Counted from the stretch's first letter, positions 41,701 through 51,573 are shown. The stretch: DNA of 64,000 nt from Bufo bufo (GCF_905171765.1 NC_053389.1:782756772-782820771); one strand, 5' to 3'. Translations and numbers: made by a program. The notes: generated from the letters alone by a model not told the origin.

Positions 41701-42166
41701 AGCCGTCATTAACCCTGTGGCTTTTCGCCTGGAGCTACCTCAGACTTTTAAGATCCATAACGTCTTCCATAAATCGTTACTCAAGAAGTATGTTCCACCT
41801 CTAGAACCATCGCCGCTGCCACCTCCTCCTGTTATTGTGGATGGTAATCTGGAGTTTCAAATAGCCAGAATTGTTGATTCTCGTCGGGTCCGCCGCTCTC
41901 TTCAGTATCTTGTGCATTGTAGGGGTTACGGTCCCGAGGAAAGAATGTGGGTTCCAGCGTCAGAGGTAAACGCCAACAGGTTAATTCAGACTTTCCATGC
42001 CTCTCATCCGGAGAGACCTGGTCCTGAGTGTCCGGAGGCCCCTCGTGAAAGGGGGGGTACTGTCACGAGGGTATCAAGAGCCACGTCTGACTCCGTTATA
42101 CCCGGGGTCAGGAAGTCGCAGCGGGTGGCTGCACGCTCTCTATCTAAAGATCATGGTGTTTCTTAG
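38684..42166 (+). CDS. Gypsy-2 Pol polyprotein, about 1160 aa, intact
   Basis: The frame is +1 relative to gag; a shift in the overlap would join them. Domains in order: protease (FLDSGAGVNLIDA, about 38865), RT with YLDDILIYS (about 39793), RNase H (EVDASEVGVGAVLS, about 40225), integrase finger (HPGSK...CSTCARAK), DDE core (SMDFITDLP about 40980, SDRGTQFIS about 41165, FHPQSNGQTERT about 41250) and a chromodomain near 41840-42010. In the chromodomain the usual Trp of Val-His-Trp-Arg-Gly-Tyr is Cys (TGT, 41918-41920). The ORF runs 106 nt into the 3' LTR, so its last 34 residues are LTR-encoded. The first ATG in frame is at 38708; pol is probably made by frameshift rather than by its own start. 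Confidence 0.95.
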   Translation: MGGGVISLMSVPPFSKTKDRRKTTNPRAVSRGVYVSSIRTSQFVLPAVIVFGVKTESISVFLDSGAGVNLIDAHFARTMGLSLCTLQRPIPVFAIDSAPLSQRNLTHIVRNLHLRVGDHHNECLSCYVLEGLPSPVVLGLPWLVAHNPVVDWQAREILEWSEHCRENCLNNNCLIASIASLPTFISDFEDVFSEKGCQKLPPHRPYDCPVNLIPGAKLPKSRLYNLSGPERQAMKDYISESLAKGHIRPSSSPVAAGFFFVKKKDGGLRPCLDFRELNQITIRDPYPLPLIPDLFNQIAGAKWFSKLDLRGAYNLIRIREGDEWKTAFNTPEGHYENLVMPFGLTNAPAVFQHFVNDIFSHLIGRFVVIYLDDILIYSADLKTHEVHVRQVLQVLRTNKLYAKIDKCVFAVQELQFLGYLLSASGFRMDPGKVQAILDWDLPENLKALQRFLGFANFYRKFIKNYSVIVKPLTDMTRKGTDFSKWSDAAKDAFSSLKERFTSAPVLFQPDFSQPFIVEVDASEVGVGAVLSQGPSPGKWRPCAFFSKKLSSAEKNYDIGNRELLAIKLALEEWRHFLEGAIHPVTVITDHKNLLYLESAKRLTPRQARWSLFFTRFNFVITYRPGAKNTKADALSRSFPGGGNVCDPVPILQRGVVVSAVHSVLEGKVLEAQGDAPASCPSEKLFVPLNLHLELLKEHHNSALAGHPGSKATLELLSRRFWWPRLRQDVMDFVSTCSTCARAKVSHTRPAGSLLPLFIPNRPWTHLSMDFITDLPLSAGKTVILVVVDRFSKMVHFIALPALPNAKTLAQVFISEIVKLHGVPSDVVSDRGTQFISKFWKAFCSRLGVHLSFSSAFHPQSNGQTERTNQNLETYLRCFVSENQELWSSYLPLAEFAINNHYQESTGKSPFLGAYGFHPQFCTFKEGGSSGVPEEERFSSSLSSVWQKVQVNLKKMSGKYKCMADKKRSPGPDLGVNDYVWLSTRNIKLKVPSWKLGPRFIGPYKIVAVINPVAFRLELPQTFKIHNVFHKSLLKKYVPPLEPSPLPPPPVIVDGNLEFQIARIVDSRRVRRSLQYLVHCRGYGPEERMWVPASEVNANRLIQTFHASHPERPGPECPEAPRERGGTVTRVSRATSDSVIPGVRKSQRVAARSLSKDHGVS

Positions 42167-42556
42167 TTATTGTTTTCTGTGTTTGCCTTGCTATCCTTTT
42201 TGTCTCTCTCAGGGATCCGTAGCTTCTCCTCCTCAGCTGTTTCGTGTCTGCCACTCCCTACCTCCTTATATTCTCCCCTCACACTTCTCTAGTTGCCAGT
42301 TATAGAGCTTCCTGCCTGGACATCTATACTGACCCACTGGAGTGGTTAATCCTGGTTGTTGTTCCTGTGTGCTACCCTCCGGATCCCTGTTTGGCTTATT
42401 GTTGTCTCCTGTTGTCGCCCACCTGGGAATATATGTTGAGTCTGTGTTGTCTGTCCTCCCCTTGGTGTTTTCCCTTAGAGTTAGTGGTGCGGACTAGTGG
42501 CCTTCCTCGTTCCCTCCCTCTGTGTCACGTATGTGATAGCCACGCCGACCGTGATA
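42061..42556 (+). repeat. Gypsy-2 3' LTR, 496 bp
   Basis: Same ends as the 5' LTR and no substitutions seen by eye, but 164 bp shorter: ggactagtg is joined directly to gccttcctcg. Includes the last part of the pol ORF and its TAG. The self-primer sequence gccagttata is kept. Confidence 0.93.
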
Positions 42557-42936
42557 GCCCCACTCATAGTCTGTCAATAGGACAAAATGTCTTTAAATGC
42601 ATCATGGAGGCGTGTCTAGCACTCTACAGTCTCTCACCTAGAGGTACACTACCCAAAAGTAGCCTCTGAAGTAAGCAGGGGAAGCACTTACACCCTCTTG
42701 TGGCAAGACCCAGGGGCCTATTTATGTACTGATATATGCCACTTTTGTGGAGTATATCAGTCGCAGATTTTTTCCCCATCCACACCACTTTCCTGACAGG
42801 TCTAAAAAATTGGGCATGGCATAGGTAAGTAAGAGGGGAGGCCGGGAGCCTGGTCTGATTTATCATTCTGTTCGCCAGTTTTTGGCATACAAAATCCCTT
42901 AAATCTATGCCAGTAAGGGAGCTGGTGTAGATTTTA

Positions 42937-43374
42937 GGCTACTTTCACACTGGCATTTTGGTTTCCGCTTGTGAGATCCTTTTTGGGGCTCTCACAAGCG
43001 GTCCAAAACGGATCAGTTTTGCCCTAATGCATTCTGAATGGATAAGGATCCGTTCAGAATGCATCAGTTTGCCTCCGTTCCGTCTCCATTCTGCTCTGGA
43101 GGCGGACAACAAAGAGCTGCTTGCAGCGTTTTGGAGTCCGCCTGACGATGCGGAGGCAAACGGATCCATCCTGACACACAATGCATTGACACAATGCAAA
43201 ACGGATCCGCCCCTATTGACTTTAAAAGGTGTTCAAGACGGATTTGTTTTGGCAATGTTAAAGATAATACAAACTGATCCGTTCTGAACGGATGCAGACG
43301 GTTGTATTATCAGTGCGGATCCGTCTGTACAGATCCATGACGGATCCGCACCAAACGCGAATGTGAAAGTAGCC
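42937..43374. mobile_element. Harbinger-type MITE, complete
   Basis: Ends ggctactttcacactgg and its inverse (atgtgaaagtagcc), flanked by TTA at 42934-42936 and 43375-43377, the 3-bp duplication of PIF/Harbinger transposons. The body is rich in cggatccg palindromes and holds an inverted pair around aatgcattctgaatgg. Open frames on both strands are mirror translations. Confidence 0.88.
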
Positions 43375-43404
43375 TTAGATTGTTGCATGTCCTGCCGGAG
43401 GAAG

Positions 43405-44106
43405 ACATAAGGAGTTAGGTTCAGTTCTCTCTGTCTGCAGTCTGCTGCTGAACTGTGGCCTGGGGTCCCACCACCGGCCACATTTACTAATCTTTGCTCA
43501 GGGTCAGGGGGGCCCTCATGGTGTGGTGTGGACTGGTCATTTTCACTAAGGAAGAATAGTTTAACCATTTATGTGCAAAAGAGAAAATAAGAAGTCAGCT
43601 CCAATCAGATATCAATCTGCACATAGACCAAGAGTCTTGGTCTATGTGCTGCAGATATCTGATTGGAGCTGACTTAGTGACTCCTTTTTTTCTCTTTTGC
43701 ACATAAACGGTTAAACTATATTCCTTAGTAAAAATGACCAGTCCACACCACACCATGAGGGGCCCCCCTGAGCAAAGATTAGTAAATGTGGCCCCAGCCC
43801 ACAATTAAGCAGACAGAGAGAACCCCTTATGTCTCTTGTCTCTCTAATAATCCACCAGTAATTTAAATAACCCCATTAGTGGGGGATTATTATAGAGACG
43901 GGAGACATAAGTGGTTGGGTTCTCTCTGTCTGCTGAACTGGGGCCACCCGGCCAGCCACATTTACTAACCTTTGCTCAGGGGGGCCCTCATGGTGTGGTG
44001 TGGACTGGTCATTTTTACTAAGGAATATAGTTTAACCGTTTATGTTCAAAAGAGAAAAAAATAAGTCACTAAATCAGCTCCAATCAGATATCTGCACATA
44101 GACCAA
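43405..44106. repeat. Three-arm foldback (+,-,+), ~230-bp arms
   Basis: Arm 1 (about 43405-43632) contains ggccctcatggtgtggtgtg and ccaatcagatatc. Arm 2 (about 43635-43870) is its inverse, joined through ccaagagtcttgg. Arm 3 (about 43872-44106) has the orientation of arm 1, joined through a second centre with aataatccaccag...attagtgggggattatt. Adjacent arms could pair in either combination. Confidence 0.85.
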
Positions 44107-44179
44107 GGCGGGATCCAGGGGGCCCAAGTAAATTCTTGCCCAGGGTCCAATCAATATTAAAGATGGCCCTGCTGCCGAG

Positions 44180-44513
44180 ACATTGCCACCAGCAGAGCCC
44201 AGATTCACCAGGATCCTTGGATTCTTTTTCACCTCTCTAACTATCCTCCTGGCCAGCACAGGTGTCACTTTTGGCTTCCGACCACGTCCTCTGAGATTTT
44301 CCACAGTGCGGAACATCTTGTATTTTTTGCTCAAATGTAAATAAAAGCTGAGAAATGTTTTTTTTCCCCACAATAATGCCTCTTGTACATCGTCTTATTA
44401 TCTTTTGGGAGACGCCTATGTAATTTCCCGTCAAAAAATTACTTGATGGTTGAATAAAAGTAACTTTAAGTCAAAATTTGCCAGGGGTATGAATAATTAT
44501 AGGCAGCACTGTA
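44180..44513 (-). mobile_element. Tc1-type 5' fragment with transposase N-terminus
   Basis: The right end (ggtatgaataattataggcagcactgta) is a Tc1-like terminus. A minus frame reads FRTVENLRGRGRKPKVTPVLARRIVREVKKNP..., split over 20 residues here only for length, the DNA-binding N-terminal region with a GRPRK-like linker. The element stops at the foldback at about 44107, so only the 5' end remains. Confidence 0.75.
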
Positions 44514-45476
44514 TACAGTATAGCATTATCATCTCTTAACAGAGTACTCAAAACCATGCTTGTGTATCCTCCTCTGGGGATATGCCAAGTCAACAAGAAA
44601 GTTAGAGGAGGACACATATGTACCACACTATCACCTTACCCAAGCCTTCTTCTAGAATATTCTGTCTGTTCCTACCACATTATGTGAAAAAAAAAAAAAA
44701 TTCCTCTTGCAGTGGATTGGATTTCTGCAGAGAAGGCGTTAAAAAACTCCACAGTCACAACACATGCTGGTTTTACTCCCTGATTCAAATAATTTATACG
44801 CCAGACTCAAAGCTCTAAAAATACAATAAATCAAACCCATTTTCCTACGGAGTGTATGATGTTTTAATGAACTGCCCCATCTGTTTCACACTTTGTTGGT
44901 GTGCGTGGTATAGAATAGGCTTGAGAAGGGGCCATTAACAATACAGAGATATTTCAGTACCTCATTTGAGATCTGCAGATGTCTGGACTGAAGAAAAAAA
45001 ATAACTCCCATGTGCCATAGAGTTAGTTTGGTCTATAAAAGTTACTTTATGTGTAGGCATCTGGGTACATGGGTTGACTCATATTCCACAAAACTAGCTA
45101 TCTTAATTTCCATTTAATGACAATGTTATAATTTTTTTTCTAGGCTGTGGTCATGACAGTGGATAATAAAGGAGTCAGAAGTTTTAGTATCTATCTTTGA
45201 ACTTTGATGTTTGGTGAATATTTTACATTATGCTGTGAAGAAACAAAGGCTTGGTGCCTCCACTAAAGCAACCAGAACTTTCCCTGAGTAGTGATAATAA
45301 TCTTTCTTTATGTGCTGACACCATATTCTCCTCTGCTGTAAAATTCACAAGATCCATGTGCAAACAAAATCAAGCATTACAAAGTGACAAACATGGGTAG
45401 CAAGAGTCCTGTCCCCAAGAGATTACAATCTAAGAGGTGGCACAAAAGGCAAAAGTGCTTGATTGTACAATGTTTT
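44514..45476. other. No gene recognised
   Basis: Intergenic sequence without recognisable motifs. The phrase agagattacaatctaag near 45418-45435 looks like the end of a dispersed repeat. Confidence 0.4.
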
Positions 45477-45923
45477 TTTTTTTTTGTATTAACAATTTTT
45501 ATTGTTTTTTAAAGTCATAAATCTTATGGTAGTAAACAGTAAGATACAATTGTTAAGTGTACATTACTTTCCGAGCAATGATATGTCAGTATCAAATTGA
45601 ATACATACAAACTTTACAAATAAATGTGATATTGATGTCTCATTGATATTTAACACAATGAAGAAAATTACAAAGTGAACAGAAAGAAATAACAAAAGGG
45701 GCATTAGTAATGTAAAATAGACCACAAAGTCTCAAGTACGACCAAGATGGAAGGTTGATCAGACATATATGGGGTGATATATAAACTAAGATGAAGAATG
45801 AAAGGGTCAGTGAAAACCTCTATACTGCTTCCAGGGAGACCAGATAGCTAGAAAAGTCGGCCTGGAGCGGAGTTCCCAGTGAGAAAGCTCTTCTAGCCTA
45901 TAAATCTGGTCTACTTTCTGGGT

Positions 45924-47000
45924 CTAATTAGCCACATCAGGAACCTGAAGGGAGAGCCAATGAGACGCTATTGGTCTGGCAGCAGCCAAAAGCATGAGGA
46001 ATAGGGATTTACGCCATTTGTTCAAACCCTTGATGCCTAAGTTTAGGAGGGTTAGATGAGGAGAACAGGAGAGAGTGGATTGGCATATAAGGTTGCATTT
46101 TTTTATTATAATGCGCCACCAATCATGGGTTGGCAATTTCACCAAATATGGAAGAAAGAACCCTTATAGGTCTTGCATCTCCAACATAAGCCTGAGCAGT
46201 TAGGGAAGTAAAGAGAGATCGATTCGGGAGTCTTGTACCATCTCATCAGAATGTTATAGCCATTTTCTTGGATGCGTATGCATCTGGATATCTTGTGAGG
46301 GGTCATAAGTGCTCTAGCAATCTCTGTAGGAGATAGAAAGCGTTCCAAATCTTTCTCCCAGGAACCAATTATAGCTGGCTTAATAAGGGATAAGGGAGAT
46401 TTCAGGTGACTATATATAATTGAAATAATCTTTTTAGGAGGTTGTTTCGCACCTAATATCATATCAAACCAAGAGGATAAGGGTGATATCGGGGATTCTT
46501 TAAGCAACGAGGTGACTTCAGAATTGAGGAACCTTTGTAGGAAGATTAAAGCTGCAGGGCTCTTCAAGTCTTCAATGAGCATCTGTAAGGGTTTAATACA
46601 ACCATCATTATCTAACAGATCAGGAAGGGGTATATCTGAGAGTCTAATTGAGAGAGGGCAGCTCTCTTTCAAATCAATTGGTGCTAGATCAATTAAATCT
46701 CTCAAGGTGAGGAGAGGAGATGGAGTTGTTAATAGGTTGTTGTATGGAGAGAACCAGTTCCAGACTGTTAGTGTGCTCTGTAACATGGGGTTTGGAACTT
46801 TCTGTTGTGGTGGAGGGGGTTTACCTGATAGCAGAAAGGCTCTAGGAGAAGGGGGGAGGAAAGTCTTTTCAATGTAAACCCCAAATTTATGGGGAGGGGA
46901 TCTGATCCAGTCTACCACTCTGGCTAGGTGTATAGCTCTCATATACATTTCTGGGTCAGGAAGTCCAATACTTCCTAGCCGTTTAGGTTTAGTAAGGGTG
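45924..47000 (-). pseudogene. L1-like ORF2, C-terminal part
   Basis: Following the RT piece, the frame reads NTLTKPKRLGSIGLPDPEMY and then MRAIHLARVVDW, the usual post-RT region. It ends with a Cys/His knuckle, CWRCKTYKGSFFHIWW (about 46180-46140). A frame change at about 46140 is followed by KGLNKWRKSLFLMLLAAARPIA (46060-45960), the normal C-terminal tail, and a stop at 45924. The knuckle region is needed for L1 movement. Confidence 0.85.
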
Positions 47001-47334
47001 TTAAAGGGCTTCTGTCAGCCCACTAAACCGTTTTTTTTTTTTTTTTGCTTAATAATAACCCCTACACTGCGATTTATCCATACATAAGTAAAATAAGAAT
47101 TTTGGTTCAGTAGAATTTGCTAAAACCCTATTTTTATAATATGTAAATTACCTTGCTACCAGCAAGTAGGGCGGCTACTTGCTGGTAGCAGCCGCATCCT
47201 CCGATGGTAATGACGCCCCCTCTGCTTGTTGATTGACAGGGCCAGCGGACGGGATCTTTCTCCGCTGGCCCTGCCTGTTTTCATTCAATATCTGGCGCCT
47301 GCGCCGCGGCCGTACCAATCTTCAATCGGCGCAG

Positions 47335-47465
47335 GCGCACTGAGAGGCGGCCACTCACTCGGCCGCTTCATCCTCAATGCGCCTGCGCCGGGTGTAGATG
47401 TGACGTCATCGGCGCAGGCGCATTGAGGATGAAGCGGCCGAGTGAGTGGCCGCCTCTCAGTGCGC
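47335..47465. repeat. Perfect 56-bp inverted repeat with 19-bp loop
   Basis: Arms 47335-47390 and 47410-47465 match at all 56 positions. They are G/C-rich (gcgcactgagaggcggccac at the outer end). The loop holds tgacgtca at 47401-47408. It is the right part of the MITE-like end of element C and stops exactly where similarity to element B begins. Confidence 0.93.
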
Positions 47466-47474
47466 AAAAAAAAC

Positions 47475-49560
47475 GACATCCATATATAAATTTTGCTCTA
47501 AATTTATTGTTCTACATGTCTTTGATAAAAAAAAAAATGTTTGGGTAAAAAAAAAAACGGTTTGGGTAAAAGTTATAGCGTTTACAAACTATGGTACAAA
47601 AATGTGAATTTCCGCTTTTTGAAGCAGCTCTGACTTTCTGAGCACCTGTCATGTTTCTTGAGGTTCTACAATGCCCAGACAGTACAAACACCCCACAAAT
47701 GACCCCATTTTGGAAAGTAGACACCCTAAGGTATTCGCTGATGGGCATAGTGAGTTCATAGAACTTTTTATTTTTTGTCACAAGTTAGCGGAAAATGATG
47801 AATTTTTTATTTTTTTTTTCCTTACAAAGTCTCATATTCCACTAACTTGTGACAAAAAATAAAAAGTTCTATGAACTCACTATGCCCATCACGAAATACC
47901 TTGGGGTCTCTTCTTTCCAAAATGGGGTCACTTGTGGGGTAGTTATACTGCCCTGGCATTCTAGGGGCCCAAATGTGTGGTAAGGAGTTTGAAATCAAAT
48001 TCTGTAAAAATTGACCAGTGAAAACCTGAAAGATGCTCTTTGGAATATGGGCCCCTTTGCCCACCTAGGCTGCAAAAAAGTATCACACATCTGGTATCTC
48101 TGTATTCAGGAGAAGTTGGGGAATGTGTTTTGGGGTGTATTTTTACATATACACATGCTGGGTGAGATAAATATCTTGGTCAAATGCCAACTTTGTATAA
48201 AAAAATGGGAAAAGTTGTCTTTTGCCAAGATATTTCTCTCACCCAGCATGGGTATATGTAAAATGACACCCCAAAACACATTCCCCAACTTCTCCTGAAT
48301 ACGGAGATACCAGATGTCTGACACTTTTTTGCAGCCTAGGTGGGCAAAGGGGCCCATATTCCAAAGAGCACCTTTCGGATTTCACTGGTCATTTTTTACA
48401 GAATTTGATTTCAAACTCCTTACCACACATTTGGGCCCCTAGAATGCCAGGGCAGTATAACTACCCCACAAGTGACCCCATTTTGGAAAGAAGAGACCCC
48501 AAGGTATTCGCTGATGGGCATAGTGAGTTCATGGAAGTTTTTATTTTTTGTCACAAGTTAGTGGAATATGAGACTTTGTATGAAAAAAAAAAAAAATCAT
48601 CATTTTCCACTAACTTGTGACAAAAAATAAAAAATTCTAGGAACTTGCCATGCCCCTCACGGAATACCTTGGGGTGTCTTCTTTCCAAAATGGGGTCACT
48701 TGTGGGGTAGTTATACTGCCCTGGCATTTTCCAGGGGCCCTAATGTGTGGTAAGTAGGTAAATGACCTGTGAAATCCGAAAGGTGCTCTTTGGAATGTGG
48801 GCCCCTTTGCCCACCTAGGCTGCAAAAAAGTGTCACACATGTGGTATCTCCGTATTCAGGAGAAGTTGGGGAATGTGTTTTGGGGTGTCATTTTACATAT
48901 ACCCATGCTGGGTGAGAGAAATATCTTGGCAAAAGACAACTTTTCCCATTTTTTTATACAAAGTTGGCATTTGACCAAGATATTTATCTCACCCAGCATG
49001 GGTATATGTAAAATGACACCCCAAAACACATTGCCCAACTTCTCCTGAGTACGGCGATACCAGATGTGTGAAACTTTTTTGCAGCCTAGATGCGCAAAGG
49101 GGCCCACATTCCTTTTATGAGGGCATTTTTAGACATTTGGATCCCAGACTTCTTCTCACGCTTTAGGGCCCCTAAAATGCCAGGGCAGTATAAATACCCC
49201 ACATGTGACCCCATTTTGGAAAGAAGACACCCCAAGGTATTCAATGAGGGGCATGGCGAGTTCATCGAAATTTTTTTTTTTTGGCACAAGTTAGCGGAAA
49301 TTGATTTTATTTATTTTTTTCTCACAAAGTCTCCCTTTCCGCTAACTTGGGACAAAAATTTCAATCTTTCATGGACTCAATATGCCCCTCACGGAATACC
49401 TGGGGGTGTCTTCTTTCCGAAATGGGGTCACATGTGGGGTATTTATACTGCCCTGGCATTCTAGGGGCCCTAAAGCGTGAGAAGAAGTCTGGAATATAAA
49501 TGTCTAAAAAATTTTACGCATTTGGATTCCGTGAGGGGTATGGTGAGTTCATGTGAGATT
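47475..49560. repeat. Alternating inverted-repeat array, ~370-bp half-units
   Basis: The unit with gccctggcattctaggggcc, gaccccattttggaaag and gcctaggtgggcaaag changes orientation at each junction. Centres lie at about 47815, 48205, 48590, 48950 and 49310. They alternate between two loop types: a T-rich loop between ttagcggaaa and tttccactaac, and the sequence around aactttgtataaaaaaatgg. Open frames of 60-120 aa on both strands are translations of this unit. Confidence 0.88.
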
Positions 49561-49639
49561 TAATTTTTTGACATAAGTTAGTAGAATATGAGACTTTGTA
49601 ATAAAAAAATAATAATTTCCGCTAACTTGGGCCAAAAAA

Positions 49640-51180
49640 ATGTCTGAATGGAGCCTTACAGAGGGGTGATCAATGACAGGGGGGTGATCAATGACAGGGG
49701 GGTGATCAGGGAGTCTATATGGGGTGATCACCCCCCTGTCATTGATCACCCCCCTATAAGGCTCCATTCAGATGTCCGTATGTGTTTTGCGGATCCGATC
49801 CATGTATCCGTGGATCCGTAAAAATCATACGGACATCTGAATGCAGCCTGACAGGGGGGGGTCATCAATGACAGGGGGGGTGATCAATGACAGGGGGGTG
49901 ATCAGGGAGTCTATATGGGGTGATCACCCCCCCTAGAAGGCTCCAGGGAGACGCCTGTATGTGTTTTGCGTATCCGATCCATCTATCAGTGGATCCGTAA
50001 AAATCATGCGGACGTCTGAATGGAGCTTTACAGGGGGGTGATCAATGACAGGGGGGTAATCAATGACAGGGGGGTGATCAGGGAGTCTATATGGGGTGAT
50101 CACCACAGTCATTGATCACGCCCCTGTAAGGCTCCATTCAGACGTCCGTATGCGTTTTGCGGATCCGATCCATCTATCAGTGGATCCGTAAAAATCATGC
50201 GGACATCTGAATGGAGCTTTACAGTTGGGTGATCAATGACAGGGGGGTGATCAGGGAGTCTATATGGGGTGATCACCACAGTCATTGATCACGCCCCTGT
50301 AAGGCTCCATTCAGACGTCCGTATGCGTTTTGCGGATCCGATCCATCTATCAGTGGATCCGTAAAAATCATGCGGACATCTGAATGGAGCTTTACAGGGG
50401 GGTGATCAATGACAGGGGGGTAATCAATGACAGGGGGGTGATCAGGGAGTCTATATGGGGTGATCACCACAGTCATTGATCACGCCCCTGTAAGGCTCCA
50501 TTCAGACGTCCGTATGCGTTTTGCGGATCCGATCCATCTATCAGTGGATCCGTAAGAATCATGCGGACATCTGAATGGAGCTTTACAGGGGGGTGATCAA
50601 TGACAGGGGGGTGATCAGGGAGTCTATATGGGGTGATCACCACAGTCATTGATCACGCCCCTGTAAGGCTCCATTCAGACGTCCGTATGCGTTTTGCGGA
50701 TCCGATCCATCTATCAGTGGATCCGTAAAAATCATGCGGACATCTGAATGGAGCTTTACAGGGGGGTGATCAATGACAGGGGGGTAATCAATGACAGGGG
50801 GGTGATCAGGGAGTCTATATGGGGTGATCACCACAGTCATTGATCACGCCCCTGTAAGGCTCCATTCAGACGTCCGTATGCGTTTTGCGGATCCGATCCA
50901 TCTATCAGTGGATCCGTAAAAATCATGCGGACATCTGAATGGAGCTTTTCAGGGGGGTGATCAATGACAGGGGGGTGATCAGGGAGTCTATATGGGGTGA
51001 TCACCACAGTCATTGATCACGCCCCTGTAAGGCTCCATTCAGACGTCTGTATGCGTTTTGCGGATCCGATCCATCTATCAGTGGATCCGTAAAAATCATG
51101 CGGACATCTGAATGGAGCTTTACAGGGGGGTGATCAATGACAGGGGGGTGATCAGGGAGTCTATATGGGGTGATCAGGGG
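49640..51180. repeat. Tandem array of ~173/191-bp units, BamHI-site rich
   Basis: Each unit has ggggtgatcaatgacagggg boxes, ctatatggggtgatcaccac, gtcattgatcacgcccctg, and a hairpin of about 100 bp from ctccattcagacgtccgtat to gcggacatctgaatggagc with ggatccg inside both arms. Units with and without an extra gtaatcaatgacaggggg alternate, giving a 364-bp higher-order period in the middle. Confidence 0.88.
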
Positions 51181-51257
51181 TGATCAAGGGTGAATAAGGG
51201 GTTAATAAGTGACAGGGGGGGTGTAGTGTAGTGTGGTGCTTGGTGCAACATATTACT

Positions 51258-51480
51258 GAGCTACCTGTGTCCTCTGGTGGTCGATCCAAACAAAGGGGAC
51301 CACCAGAGGACCAGGTAGCAGGTATATTAGACGCTGTTATCAAAACAGCGTCTAATATACCTGTTAGGGGTTAAAAAAATCACATCTCCAGCCTGCCAGC
51401 GAACGATCGCCGCTGGCAGGCTGGAGATCCACTCTCTTACCTTCCGTTCCTGTGAGCGCGCGCGTTCACAGGAAATCTCG
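51258..51480. repeat. Cassette of four consecutive hairpins
   Basis: In order: gtcctctggtggtc with gaccaccagaggac; ggtatattagacgctgtt with aacagcgtctaatatacc; ctccagcctgccagcg with cgctggcaggctggag; and tcctgtgagcgcgcg with cgcgttcacagga. All sit between the tandem array and the TTAA end. The same cassette, slightly diverged, is in element B. Confidence 0.88.
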
Positions 51481-51573
51481 GGTCACGCGAGATGACGCCA
51501 ATCGGCGTTAGTGTGACCTGGGAGCGCCGCAGAGATGACGCCTTTCGGCGTTAGTGTGACGGTAAGTGGTTAA

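Larger units (their letters stand above)
37135..42556 (+). mobile_element. Gypsy-2: near-intact Ty3/Gypsy chromovirus-type retrotransposon
   Basis: LTRs at 37135-37794 and 42061-42556 flank separate gag and pol frames. The 5-bp duplication gcccc is at 37130-37134 and 42557-42561. Apart from a 164-bp length difference the LTRs look identical, so insertion is very recent. It differs from Gypsy-1 in LTR sequence, ORF arrangement and protein sequence; it is a separate lineage of the same clade. Confidence 0.96.
47005..51569. mobile_element. Composite TTAA element C, 4.6 kb, non-autonomous
   Basis: TTAA flanks it at 47001-47004 and 51570-51573, and the L1 frame reads across the site when one TTAA is counted. 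Left to right: a MITE-like end (47005-47465), alternating inverted repeats (47475-49560), a GATCA-rich tandem array (49640-51180), and a hairpin cassette (51258-51480). The two outer ends (agggcttctgtcagccc and ccacttaccgtcac inward from the right) do not match. The body from 47475 on matches element B from about 52365. No transposase. Confidence 0.78.

Noticed and set aside
47401..47408. A real CREB/ATF-controlled promoter
   Set aside because: Only one 8-bp palindrome with no TATA box or gene nearby; it is the loop of a transposon hairpin.
47475..49560. Many 60-124 aa open frames on both strands
   Set aside because: They are mirrored translations of the alternating inverted unit, with the same peptide from both strands and no family motif.
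49640..51180. CRISPR-like regular direct repeats
   Set aside because: Whole units repeat, including the would-be spacers, and no cas genes are present; the context is a eukaryotic transposon.
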